This document shows positions 1 through 11,400 of a stretch of DNA of 64,000 nt, piece after piece (position 1 is the stretch's first letter; each line of letters starts with the position of its first letter). Below the pieces are notes generated by a model. It was not told where the DNA came from. It ran no database searches and worked only from the letters and a program-made list of their open reading frames with translations. The stretch is taken from positions 107,369,692 through 107,433,691 of the forward strand of contig NC_081184.1 in the NCBI RefSeq assembly GCF_029867415.1, given 5' to 3'. Source of the stretch: Vicia villosa. Its lineage: Eukaryota > Streptophyta > Magnoliopsida > Fabales > Fabaceae. Both the position numbers and the translations under genes were made by a program.

Positions 1-505
1 GTTTCGATTTGCTCCGAATTTTTTCCAGAAGTTCAGAAAAATTTTTTACGAACAATACACCTTTAGAATAGAATTCTAAAAGATGTTGACGCTCAAAATC
101 GCAAATTCCTCGTTTTTCTATTTTATTTGATTTAATTTCTATTTTCATATTTTTGAAAAAATCTCAAAAAATTTGTAGCTTCGTTATCTTATTTTATTTG
201 ATTTATAATCAGGTTTTTATATTTTTTTGATTTTATTTTGATCACTTTTCTATTTTTCTATTTGTTTTCTTAACCGTAACATTGCAGTAGTTTATGAACA
301 GGTTTCCTATGAATTGACCAAGTGGAAGGAGCTTTATCTCTTGACCTCAAGGGATATCCCAAATGTTTTTTTGGCCAAAAGCTTTTTGGCCTTTGGCCAA
401 ATCAAGGTTATTCGTATTTGGCCAAAAACCTTTTGGTATTTGGCCAAATCAGATTATTTGTAATTTTGTCCATAATTTAATTTTCTAAACCCCAATTCTT
501 TTCTT

Positions 506-507
<2 letters not shown>

Positions 508-601
<94 letters not shown>
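508..601. repeat. (ATT)n microsatellite
   Basis: About 31 uninterrupted ATT units lie inside the LTR, followed by a few ATC units. The poly-isoleucine reading frame across it is an artefact. Confidence 0.95.
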
Positions 602-602
<1 letters not shown>

Positions 603-2121
603 CATCATCATCTTTATTAACATTATTACTATCCTTTTTTGCAGGTACTTTCTTTGGCCATTAACCTTGTTTTGGCCAAACACTTTGTTGGCCACTTTCC
701 CATGATGCACCCTCAAGGATTGCCACATCAAATCTCAACATTTTCCTTTGGTTCTATTTTCTTCTTTTTTCTTTTCCTTTAATTAACCCTCTTTTATTAT
801 TAATATTTAATTAAAAACAAAAACCTTAAATTTTCTCCCTTAGGTAGATGTTGTCCGTTTTCATGAATTAGGGTTAGGGTTTTACTTTTAGGCTAATAAT
901 TATTTTTAGGGTAATAATTATTTTTAGGCTAATTAATTTAATTTTATGATTTATTAACCTTTTTTATAATTTTAATTAATTTAGCCAAATTAGGTTTTTA
1001 ACCTTAGGTAGGTATCATCCATTAACTCAGAGTCGTTGTTTTAACCTTTTCTTTTTATTTTTAATTTTGTTTACCTTCTTTTTTCAAAAACCTTTTCTAA
1101 AAAATCAGGGTTTACCCTCTTTTCAAAACTTTTTGTTTTCCTTATACCATTTGTCTTGCCTTATTCATTCTATTAACTGTGGTTAACTTGTTCCCCCATT
1201 TGGGGTTTGCCTTTATTATATTTTTATTTGCCTAATTTTGTATCTGCCCCAAAGCCTTGTAATAGTTTAGTGTTTTTTTATTATTTTTGTCTCTATATTT
1301 GCCTGCAGGTGTTTATTGTAATAGTTTAGGGTTTTATTTTTTTGCCTTTTCATTCCTGCCTTTATTTTTCTACCCTACAGGTGTTTATTGTAATAGCGTA
1401 GGAACTTTTAATTCTGTCTTTATTCTTAACTGCGTGGTTAGTAATCCTAGGGAGTGCAAGCCTAGAATTAACTTAGAATAACTAATTACAAGATAAAATA
1501 TCCGAACTAAATCACTTGATCGTGCCACACACGCACCTTTAGGGTAACCTCTCTTGTTGCCTTATTGCCTGTTGCCTTTTAATTACGATTCTAAAATAGT
1601 CAAGTCCCTCGATTCCGAGGATACCTAAAGCAAATGCTGCCTTAATTCATTGAAATCATCATAAGATTTTGTCCCTCGATGCTGCCTCGGAAATAAAGAT
1701 GATTGTCCCATTGCTAAGGTATCCTCGCCTGTTGCCTAAATGACTATTCTATCCTCCCCTGAGACTACCTACCCTCTATATGGTAGGGACAGTTTTATGG
1801 CGAACGATAATTTCTCGATGACCCTTAACATCCAATGAAAGGACTTCCTACCCTCTCATGGTATGGATAGCCTTTTCAAACCGAAAAGCTAAAAGAACAA
1901 TTTTTCTAACTTAGGGTAGGTGCTCCTGATTGCTTGCTCTATTCAAATTCAAATTCAAATCAATATCTTATCCCACTTCTTTTCAAAGAATCTTTTCAAA
2001 AAGACTACGCTTATTTACAAGCTGAAGTTCTTATTCAAACTTTTCTTATTCACACACTACACTTCAAACATTTTAAAAATAAAAGTGAGCTAAGCAATTA
2101 AGAGCTCATGGATAACCATGG

Positions 2122-2153
2122 ATACAAAGGGTGCTTACACCTTCCCTTTGTAT
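2122..2153 (+). other. Conserved LTR stem-loop, copy A
   Basis: A perfect 10-bp stem, ATACAAAGGG paired with CCCTTTGTAT, encloses the 12-base loop TGCTTACACCTT. It lies 142 bases before the LTR end. The same loop on different stems occurs in four other LTRs of this window (see findings). Confidence 0.8.
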
Positions 2154-2313
2154 AACCTACCCCCCGAACTCAAAGTCTTTTAAAAAGGTTTTTTTCTGTT
2201 CTTTTAGCCTTTCTATATATTGGATAAAATAAAAGTCGGTGGCGACTCTTGCTATCCGCAACATTTCAAAAAGTTAGTTCTCCCACCGTATTACAGTGTG
2301 GCATATAAATTTT

Positions 2314-4370
2314 GGTTCCTTTCTCACTGGAGTTAGGCCAACTAAAGTTTTGATCGTTGTAGTAGACTACTTCACAAAGTGGATAGAAGCTGAAGTCGTG
2401 TCCAAGATCACAACATAAAGAGTCTGCCGCTTCTATTGGTAGTGACTCATGTGCAAGTTCGATTTATTAGGAGTTATCATTTCAGACAGTGATACTTAAT
2501 TCGATAGCTCCATTGTGATCGATTTCTGTCGCAATCTTATATTAAACAAGTGACCTTAAGCACAAGAGGGGGGTAGAATTGTGGTTTTAGAAAAGTGTGG
2601 ATATTTTTTCCTTTCTCAATTAAGATCGTGTTAGTAATGTTTTTAGGTAGTAAAGCGTAACAGAAGTAAAGTAAATAAGTTATATTGAAGATACTTAAAG
2701 AGGATAAGGAGAAAAAGGTTGCACTAGAGAGTTATCTAGGTTTGGCCAAAGGTCGGCTCAGTCATATCTCCAAGAGCCCTTTTTGATATTTTTCACTATA
2801 AACTTGTAAGCTTTTATTGGTTACCTTAATACAATCTGACTTTTTGAATTTGAACAAACTTGTTCTCAGCCTATGGACGACTTTCACCCAATACCGAAGC
2901 TTTTCACCGGCTAAGCTTCACAAACCAACAACAAAGATATATGGTTGATCTCAAGAAAATAAAACTTAATTTCTTAAAGGTATTGTACCTTTAAGACTAT
3001 CAAAGACCAGGACAATCACTTACAATTTTTTTTCTCACAGATAAAATTTCACTCCAAGGCACTAAGGCAACCAAAAGTGAATAAAGAAAAATTCTAGAGA
3101 GAGAAGGAGAGAAGTTATAGAGATAAATTCCAACCAAATATGAAAACTTTGGAAAGTGGCGTGACTTCAAGTGAGGGAGACTTCCCTTTATATAATAGTT
3201 GGATTCACCAAAAAAGGAAATGATCCATGAGCCAAATTAATGACTTAATCGATTAGCCAATTAATTAGAAGAGTCAAATATAATTGTTTGCTTTGCCCAA
3301 ATAGGAAGATTTGGATATAGAGCCGTTATAAATCTTTAAGAAGCTGATGTCATGTCTTGGCGCACAATTTTGTACTAATTTAATCAATTAGACAATTGAT
3401 TAGAAAGGTCCAAATTTTGTTTTAAGTCATTTTTTCAGCTCTTAGGTCATTTGGTAAAACTTTAAGGCTTATTTGATTTAATTTTATTTTGATATAAAGC
3501 TTTCTAGTGTGTGCGTGTGTGTGAGTTGTCTCAGTACTCTTAAGCTACTACCTTACTTTTACAACACTCAGTTCACTCAGGCAGACCGACAGACAAGACT
3601 TGGAAAGCTTTCACATCTTTCTTCAAAGAGACTTCAAGACTTTTTGCTAGATAGTATCTTATTGTATAGGCAATTTTAACTCGAGTATTCTTCTACACGC
3701 TTAATTTAAGCACATATAGTTCTTCATGCATTTTTGTCATCAAAACTTCAAATGTTGATTTTATTATCTGCAAAACAAGGTTTCACATATTGGAGTACAA
3801 ATAAAGTTTATCTTTGTTGTCTATCCACATGAAAATAGGTAGGTTAAGTCAGTGAACAAATTAATTTTAGGGAGAATAAATAATCTTGTTAATGTTGCCA
3901 AAGGCCTCTGGGATGAACAGCTTAACTAAGTATTATGGTCATTTCATACCACCCCCTATTTAACCACCAAAGAGACTTAATTCATAATGGTATAAGTTGT
4001 TGACATCATGCTACCTATTGAAATCGACACGCCCACGTGGTGGCATTCTCAATTCAATGAAGGAGAAATGAGACAAGGATTTAATGTGTAGCCAACCTGG
4101 TTGACGAGACTCAAGATGTCACCCACATTAGGCAGTGTGATGCCAAGCAAAGTTCGACCGATAGATATAACTCAAAGGTGGTCCCGAGAAAAATGCAGGA
4201 AGGTAACCTCATACTCAGACATGTTGTCATTCTCACCCAGTAAGAAAGCTACAACCCAATTGGGAAAGTCCATACTATATATGTAAAAAACTACCTCTTG
4301 GAGTATACGAGCTCAAAGAGCTAAATGAACGACTCATCCCAAGGACATGAAACTCAGTTAACTTGAGATA
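2314..4370 (+). pseudogene. Degenerate Ty3/gypsy integrase (Athila/Tat type), split by an insertion
   Basis: Two blocks read as the integrase of a Ty3/gypsy retrotransposon. Block one (2314-2550) shows the catalytic-core motif VDYFTKWIEAE and then a decayed ISDSDTQF, the usual SDNGTQF motif with the second aspartate region. Block two (3781-4370) continues with VYPHENR (usual HPQTNGQ), VNKLIL, a decayed YHTTP region, and the C-terminal RYNSKVVPRE segment. There are many stops and frame changes, so it is dead. The blocks are separated by the 1.2 kb insertion at 2551-3773, whose removal restores their order. Gag, protease and reverse transcriptase are not in the window. Clade assignment is by motif recall, not alignment. 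Confidence 0.75.
2551..3773 (+). mobile_element. Solo-LTR-like insertion in the integrase
   Basis: The insert starts TGACC and ends CTGCA, and both edges are flanked by AAACAAG (2544-2550 and 3774-3780), read as a target-site duplication. It has no coding potential and holds a TATA-like TTTATATAAT near 3190. A start rich in CTTAAGCACAAGAG with a run of G resembles Ty1/copia SIRE-type LTRs, but that family name is only a recollection. LTR elements usually make 5-bp duplications, so two of the seven bases may match by chance. Confidence 0.6.
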
Positions 4371-4499
4371 TTATTACAATTAGTTATTTTTCTGTTATTG
4401 TTTTAAGGTGAAGGCCGATTGACCAACCAGTGTACGAATCCCTTTGAAAACATTAATTGTTATTGTATTTACATCAAATTGTTCCATTTCTTAGGTAAT

Positions 4500-4735
4500 C
4501 TAAATGTTGGACTTCCATTGGAGGATCCTTGTCGCTCTCAAGGAGAAACATAAGTGATGGCCTTCTATTTGAAGATCCTTACTTCGCTAAAAGGGAAATA
4601 TAAATGTTAGACTTCCATTAGAAGATCATTGCCGCCCTCAAAAGGCATTCTAAATGATGGACTTCCATTGGAGGATCCTTGCCGCCCTCAAGGAGAAATA
4701 TAAATACTATACTTCCATGGAAATATCCATAACCA
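4500..4735. repeat. Tandem repeat, about 57-bp unit, roughly 4 copies
   Basis: The unit contains ACTTCCATTGGAGGATCCTT and CTCAAGGAGAAATATAAATG and recurs with substitutions four times. It lies just downstream of the integrase remnant, where Tat/Ogre-type elements often carry tandem arrays in the untranslated region before the 3' LTR. Confidence 0.8.
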
Positions 4736-4754
4736 GGAGCAATATCTTGACTTA

Positions 4755-5385
4755 CAGTTTCGCATGAGGAACTCAGTTTAAATTCCCACTTGATGGAGTC
4801 AACTTAAAATCTCGCCTTAGGGACCCAACTTAAAGTCTTGCCTAAGGGGCTTAACTTAAAGTCTCGCATAAGAGACTCAAATTGAAGTCTTTCTCGAAGG
4901 AATCAATTTAAAAGTCTCACACGATAGACTCAACTTAAAGTCCCACCTGAGGAATTGAACTTAAAGTCTCGCATAGGGGACTCAACTTAAAGTCTCGCAT
5001 GAGAGAATCAAATTGAAGTCTCGCCCGAGGGACTAAACTTAAAGTCTCGCACGAGACACTTAACTTGAAGTCTCACCTGAGAAACTGAACTTAAAGTTTC
5101 TCCTGAGGGATCCAACTTAAAGTCTCGCATGAGGAACTCAACTTAAAGTCTTTCCGAGGGACTCAATTTAAAGTCCCGTCTGAGGTATTCAACTTAAAGG
5201 CTTGCATGAGGGACTTAAACCCTCTCCTGAGGGACTCAACTTAAACTCTTGCTTGAGAAATTAAACTTGAAGTTTCGCATGAGGGACTCAACTTTAAATC
5301 TCGCTTGAGGAAATCAACTTGAAGTGTCACCTAAGGGACTCAACATCGAGTCTCGCATGAGGAACTTTAATTGGAACTTCGTAGA
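4755..5385. repeat. Tandem minisatellite, about 27-bp unit, over 20 copies
   Basis: A degenerate unit close to GACTCAACTTAAAGTCTCGC plus ATGAGG repeats across the interval. Copies vary at several positions (CGCATGAGG, CACCTGAGG, CGCCCGAGG). No open frame runs through it. It follows directly on the previous array and is probably part of the same dead retrotransposon. Confidence 0.85.
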
Positions 5386-6599
5386 TGGGTATGAGACTAA
5401 ATCACTTAGCCCTTTTCAAAGTCTCATACTTGAGCAGTTGTGTACTTGTATATTTACAAGGAATACATAAAAGGCGACACAATATTCACTAAGAGCCAGT
5501 GGGTAACACTCATCGCCTAAAGCAAGGGCCTTAATCGCCTAAAGCAGGGGCCTTAATCGCCCATTGTTTCCAATGTTTGCCCATTTATCATAACGAATGT
5601 CTATCATCTGAAAACAATTGCTCTTTGATTGGATCCATTTGCGAAAAACCCGGGAGGTAAGTGTCCACGCTTAGCACCGACGTGAAAGGCAATCAAAGAT
5701 GATAGATACCTTCTCCCGAAGAATGAGGGAATGACCATCAATTCTCCACGCTCCTGAGAGACAAGAGTGTTGGTACTTGGAACCTAAGATCTAGACTCAA
5801 GAGATTCTCATAAAATTTTCAAACCCAAGGTTGAGAATATATTCAATTCGCCCGTAAAACACCAATATACAAAGCTTCTCATCCTCCTTGTGTGAGCTTG
5901 CTCTACCACCACATCAACCCTAAAAACCTTCGACAATCCTTAACCACAAAAGATTGTCACATATTATACTTTTAACAAATATACCTAATTTAACAAATTC
6001 TATAAGAATGATTAACTTACACCTATTAATTTTTTAGTTGTTTTATTATTTTTGAGTGAATTTTAAATTCGAAACTACATTATAAATTTTTGTTTGCACG
6101 ATGAATTTTAAATAATAATAATAATAATAATTATTATTTTTATTTTATCTACACTTCAGCAACTTATTTAACAAATAATTTTGGCTACAACATAAGTTAC
6201 ATATTTACATCTACTAAAAAAAATCTATTAATAATTAAATGATTTTGGTTGAAAGGGTTTAAGAGGAATTTCTTTTATTCATAAAATAAAAAATTCTCTA
6301 AATTGAGAAACTCAAAATTTGTATTGAAGGATGATTTTAGAGAGTTTTGGAGAGTTTACATAAATTTTTAAATATCTTTATGTTGTTATAGCAATCGAAA
6401 AATTAAAGATATAATGATATACACTCTTATCATTCTATACAAAATCATTATTTTAAAAAATATCATATATTTTTTATATTTTAAAAAAAAATATTTTCGA
6501 AACTCTTTTCCTCCCGTCTTCTCCAAACTTCCTAAGAAGAATTAATTAGTGAGCCTAAATATTTTAAAATTTTCTTCCTTTCTATTAATCCATCTCTTA
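5386..6599. other. Gene-free stretch: end of retroelement debris and NDX upstream region
   Basis: No coding sequence is recognised. A short direct repeat, TCGCCTAAAGCA-GGGCCTTAA, occurs twice near 5514-5556. From about 5940 the sequence becomes AT-rich (ATAATAATA run near 6110) and grades into the likely promoter of the NDX homologue. I cannot assign a TATA box or a transcription start with confidence. Confidence 0.5.
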
Positions 6600-6703
6600 T
6601 TTTAATTCTAAATCCATTCTTCACCTTCTCCACTCTTTAGTCCACCCCTTCTTCCCTCTCTCGTCGCCACCACCGCGTCTCTTCAATTTCAGCACTCAAA
6701 AAG
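6600..6703 (+). other. Putative NDX 5'UTR exon and intron-1 donor
   Basis: A CT-rich leader (CTTCTTCCCTCTCTCGTCGC and following) ends in AAG followed by the donor GTACGA at 6704. Plant genes often begin with such a non-coding exon followed by a long first intron. The first in-frame ATG of the NDX model lies 4.7 kb downstream at 11401, immediately after an acceptor. The start coordinate is a guess, and further UTR exons inside intron 1 are possible. Confidence 0.45.
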
Positions 6704-8658
6704 GTACGATTTTTTTTTTTTGATTCTGCGTTATACTATTATTTCATTCTCTCTTCGGTTTTGTTGCTATTTCTCATTGTTATATAATCAATCATGCATG
6801 AAGAGATTCTAGTTAGTTTACTTCGTTTTTCATCTCAAAATCACTATTTGATTCAAAAATTGACACATTCAACTTCACACTTCATTCTTAGAATCACAGG
6901 TAATCGAGTTTTGTTTTAACTCTGAATTGGTTGAAGTGATAGTTTGAAGAATTGTATTGAATTTGTACTGGAATTGATTTTGTTTATTTTAGTATCTAAA
7001 ATTGGCATTTAGAGGGGGCATTGGTGTAACTTGTATTAATCGAAGTATTTGATAAAATGCTGTTTTTTTTCTTCTTTCAAATTCTTATTATGATATAAAA
7101 CAGTGTAATTGCTTGGGTTAGAATAAAATGTAGTTGAAAATCAAATCTTGAAAGAATCGGGGTTTTTCTGTGCAAATTGATTGTAACTTATTTAGGGGAA
7201 TGTATAAGTTGTCAAATGTAGACTTAAATCTCTCAATGTTAGAAAGCAACGCTTGTTGAATGCGGGTTTGGAGTATAATAGATAGAGAAGATGGGATATT
7301 GTTGTGCCAAATTGGGTGACAAAAGAGAATGAATAAGTAGTGGTTGCGCGAAGATGGGGAAGTGTAAAAAACGGGGATAGTTTTTCTACTCGATCGGGAT
7401 GGGATATATTAGGATATTTAGTTTTTATTTTTTATTTTTATAGGAAGCCCATTTGGATGGGTTAGAAGGAAGAGAATGGAGGAAACGAGGAACCTGTTAA
7501 TTTTCAGTTCAGGTTTACATTGAGGGCAGGGGTGCAATAGTGAAGGAATTGAAGGAAACCAGAGGTGTTCGGCTGGTAGCGTTTTGCCAACATTTCAACC
7601 CGACAAAGGCTTAGAAGTAGAAAGAAAAACAGTTAAAATAGTAGATGTCTGTAAGAGAAATTTTTTTGGCCTGACCAAATTATCTTTTTATTAATTATGA
7701 GAGAAAAATTTATTGAGTCATAAATACAAACTGAGCTCATTATGCATAAAGGCTCAAGTAATACAAGCCTGGGTGTTTTACTCAGTTTGAGCAACATGTG
7801 TGCTTGAGATGATTAGTGCCCGAGCTTATAAAATGAGCTTTAGTCTCATTGAGCTGACTAGGTTTGATCATTTTAACTCTACTAGTACCTGGTTGTGCAC
7901 TTTTACTAGGTTCATGACTCATTATGGTGCATAATATGAGTATAGGTGCAATCTGACATTTTGAGTGATGTGCAACATGATGGGGTTGGACTTTGGATGG
8001 AATGGAATTTATGCTTAGATTATGACTAGGAGCATTTACTATAACTATCTTCAATATTTAGGTGGAAATCTCTATCATTAAACTTGCTACGAAGTTTTGT
8101 TTTTTTTCCTTTCCCACAGCTTTTCTTTGGTGGTCAATGTTGTACATGAATGATTTTTAAAAGTCTATTTCGGTAGATATGCACAGTGATTGGTGAAGTA
8201 TTTTATATACATGTTTTTTTCTGTCATTTTCAACAGTTTTAAAGAGGGGGGATTTTGCCCCCTTTTCCCGGTTTTTTCTTTTTCTTGTTTTTTGTTTAAA
8301 ATGAAATCTTTAAAATATGACTAGACTCACTAGAGTATGCTTGTATGTTGGAGACACCTAAAAAACCAAACCATGTTTTGTCATACTAATGTACATTACA
8401 ATAATAAGCACCTTTTCTTAATACGTAAAGTCAATTGCTTGGATAAAATGACGATATAATGTCTGTGTCATGTTAATACATATAGTTGATTTAGTGTAGC
8501 CTAAAATTTTAACCTACAAAAATATGCCAATGATTAAGTATATAGGAAAGTGACTTTTTAGCCATCTTTATGAAACACATCTCTTGATATATCCAATTAT
8601 GTGGAAGAATCTTAGTATATGTGTATTGAAAATAAGGTGGGACTAGTTGTAGTCAAAT

Positions 8659-8707
8659 GGTAAAACCTGTGTGCGGGCATATGGTAAAACCCGTGTGCGG
8701 GCATATG
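8659..8707. repeat. Short tandem duplication in NDX intron 1
   Basis: ATGGTAAAACC-GTGTGCGGGCAT occurs twice in tandem with one base difference. Confidence 0.8.
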
Positions 8708-8899
8708 TAATTGTAAAGATATTGGGTATTTAAATACTCGATAAAACCTTTGCATTCGTTATGCCCTTTGGACTAACCCATACATCTCTGCCAGCCATCC
8801 CCTCTCTATTTCTCTATCCACCCGCACATGTTAATCGGTTCCAAAGCAACACAGACAGATACTGCACAAACCAGTAGTTAATCTATGGCGTCCAGGTCA

Positions 8900-9777
8900 G
8901 TATTACATTTTGTTGGTGACCAAGTTGCTAATGCAAATGATATACAATACCTAGGGTTACTTTTTCCAATCTGAATTGTGAACTTCCTGTGATTTGGTTT
9001 GTGCTAAAATTTGGTTTTATGGTATTGAATTAAGAAATAGTGGTAAGAAATATGAGCACATTTCTTGCATTCTTTCTTGTATGATCTTTTATTTGTTAAG
9101 AAAAAGAAGATATTTGCGTAATCTGCTTGGTTAGGAAACTCTATGGCAGACATGAATGCTAGCCCGGCATTTTTTAAAACATTAGACGCGCAGCCGTATT
9201 ACATTTTGTTGGCGACCAAGTTGTGAATGATGTACAAATACCTAGGGTTTCTTTTTTCCGATCTGAATTGTGCGCTTCCTGTGATTTGGTTTGTGCTAAA
9301 TTTTGGTTTTATGGTATTGAATTAAGAAATAGTAGTAAGAAATATGAGCACATTCCTTTCATTCTTTTTTGTATGATCTTTTATTTGTTAAGAAAAAGAA
9401 GATATTTGCGTAATCTGCTTGGTTAGGAAACTCTATGGCAGACATGAATGCTAGCCCGACATTTTTTAAAACATTAGACGCGCAGCCATATTACATTTTG
9501 TTGGCGACCAAGTTGTGAATGATGTACAAATACCTAGGGTTATTTTTTTCCGATCTGACTTGTGCGCTTCCTGTGATTTGGTTTGTGCTAAATTTTGGTT
9601 TTATGGTATTGAATTAAGAAATGGTGGTAAGAAATATGAGCACATTCCTTTCATTCTTTTTTGTATGATCTTCTTTTATTTGTTAAGAAAAAGAAGATAT
9701 TTGCATAATCTGCTCGGTTAAGAATGGCAGACATGGATGCTTGCTAGAGACTTTTTAAAACATTAGACGCACAGCCT
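8900..9777. repeat. Tandem triplication, 292-296-bp unit, in NDX intron 1
   Basis: Three head-to-tail copies begin at 8900, 9196 and 9488 (TATTACATTTTGTTGG-GACCAAG) and each ends near ACATTAGACGC-CAGCC. Copies 2 and 3 are more alike than either is to copy 1. Short open frames inside copies 2 and 3 differ only by substitutions and are most likely by-products of the repeat. No similarity to a known transposon is recognised. Confidence 0.9.
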
Positions 9778-10827
9778 TCTAGGTGGTTTCGCCAAAAAAT
9801 AAAATAAATGACGAGGCTACTGATTCCACAAAAGTCTTTTTTTTAATTGGTTAAATGTGCTGGCACCTTACTTAATTAATAACCCACAAGGGGGACATGG
9901 TAACACCACCTAGAAGAATTTCAGAGATGAGAAATGGGAAGTTTTGTGCAGTACTAGACAAGTCCAATTTCTTCTCATACTAAATATTATTTTACTTATC
10001 GTGTTAAAATTTGTAATAACCTTACATAAAAGCCACTAAGAAAATGGAAAATATCTTGGCAGTGTATTTATTGTTGACTTTTCATTGAAGGAGTTGGGAT
10101 GATTTGACATAAACATCTCGACACATAGCATTCTGCCTTTAATATCCTTAGATGCATATACCACTCATATGCAGATAGAAGGGAAGTGAGTAGGGTGATG
10201 TTTTTAATGTCTTCTGTAGCAGTTATGATTCTCAAACATTGATACGTAGCCCCCTATTTTTTTAATCTACACCTCTGGATAATGGATGAGATTTTGCAAC
10301 CTATTGGTTAATTTGACCCAACATTTTAGCCACACATTCCAAGGTTAGGTCACTCAATAAATGCAAAGTAGTGAACATGTAAATTTTTTCTTTTGGAGTA
10401 GTTTAAACTTTGAAGGTGAAAAGTGGACTTGGTCAGATATAGATATCACTTTCTGATGCTATTTTGTTGCTAGGTAAGTCATATGTCTCATGCTCCAAAA
10501 CCTTTGAACTGAAGTTCCTGGGTCAATGCCAGGATTACATGCTGTGCATATCTGAAGCTTTCTAGAAAGGAGGCCAACTCTTTAACTGTACAAGATACAT
10601 CAATTAAAAAGTGCTCAAAAGCTTGTGCTAGTATTACACAATAAAATATTTTATCATTCTTGATGATACTTTCTGTTGTTCTTTGTTGCTCTGACATAAA
10701 CTAATTGAACCGGATCAGAAGGAAGTAACAGCGAAAAGAATTTTTTATGGAATTGAACCCTCAATCCCTAGTTTGGTAACAATGCAATACAGGATTAAAG
10801 GTCAAGGATGGCAACTACAGATGAGTT

Positions 10828-10962
10828 GTTTTACATTATATATCTAATACGGCCCTTCACACAATAGTCTTTTGGTCTCAAAGTGTTGATAATGTGAGTG
10901 GTTTTACATTATATATCTAACACGACCTTCACGCAATAGTCTTTTGGTCTTGAAGTGTCGAA
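10828..10962. repeat. Direct repeat, about 73-bp unit, in NDX intron 1
   Basis: GTTTTACATTATATATCTAA followed by CACAATAGTCTTTTGGTCT-like sequence occurs twice with several differences. The motif resembles the repeated leader of some plant LTR elements, but no element is defined. Confidence 0.6.
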
Positions 10963-11400
10963 ATGCCCAGGTCATATCATCTTGTGAAGAAATTATGCTT
11001 TTAATTAGAAGAATGGTGCAACATAAATTGAACTCTAGACCACTAGCTAATTAAGACTTTAATACCATATCTAGAAGCAATCATCTCAGCTTGTGAACGG
11101 TTTTAAAATATCTTAACAATCGTAATGGTACCCATGTGTCTGAGAAACCTAGTAACTCTCCGATTAAGTATTCCCTACAAGATACAACCCTACTTATATC
11201 TTCTGACGTATCCTAGATCTACTATCAGACTAGCTAGCTGCTTCTCTTTCCAATGTTTAAAGTAACATCTGTCTTATGCTTACTCATGCATATTGGATCA
11301 CTGGTTATTTTTGATTATTTTTTCTATATATGCACGCCTCAATTTTTTCTGATCTATTATGCTGACAAAATGCTCTTTTGTTTTCATAATAATTGCTAGA

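Larger units (their letters stand above)
1..2295 (+). mobile_element. 3' part of an Ogre-like LTR (truncated by window edge)
   Basis: No coding sequence is seen. The stretch ends in TTACA at 2295, directly before foreign integrase sequence. It carries the stem-loop at 2122-2153 and GGTGGCGACTCT at 2238-2249 that I also find near the 3' end of four other long LTRs here. It shares several ordered blocks with the solo LTR at 52182-55578 (opposite strand), including the CCGTATTACA-type terminus, so both are probably one family. The start lies left of the window, so solo LTR versus 3' LTR cannot be decided. Assignment to the Ogre/Tat group is inference from the LTR length and the shared box. Confidence 0.7.

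Noticed and set aside
477..731. Open frame with a long isoleucine run
   Set aside because: Produced by the (ATT)n microsatellite; no start context or homology.
868..886. GGGTTAGGG-like telomere motif
   Set aside because: Only one and a half units in AT-rich LTR sequence; no tandem TTTAGGG array.
9223..9721. Two nearly identical small open frames (67-68 codons)
   Set aside because: They lie in the tandem triplication inside NDX intron 1, are not open in the first copy, and show no recognisable domain.
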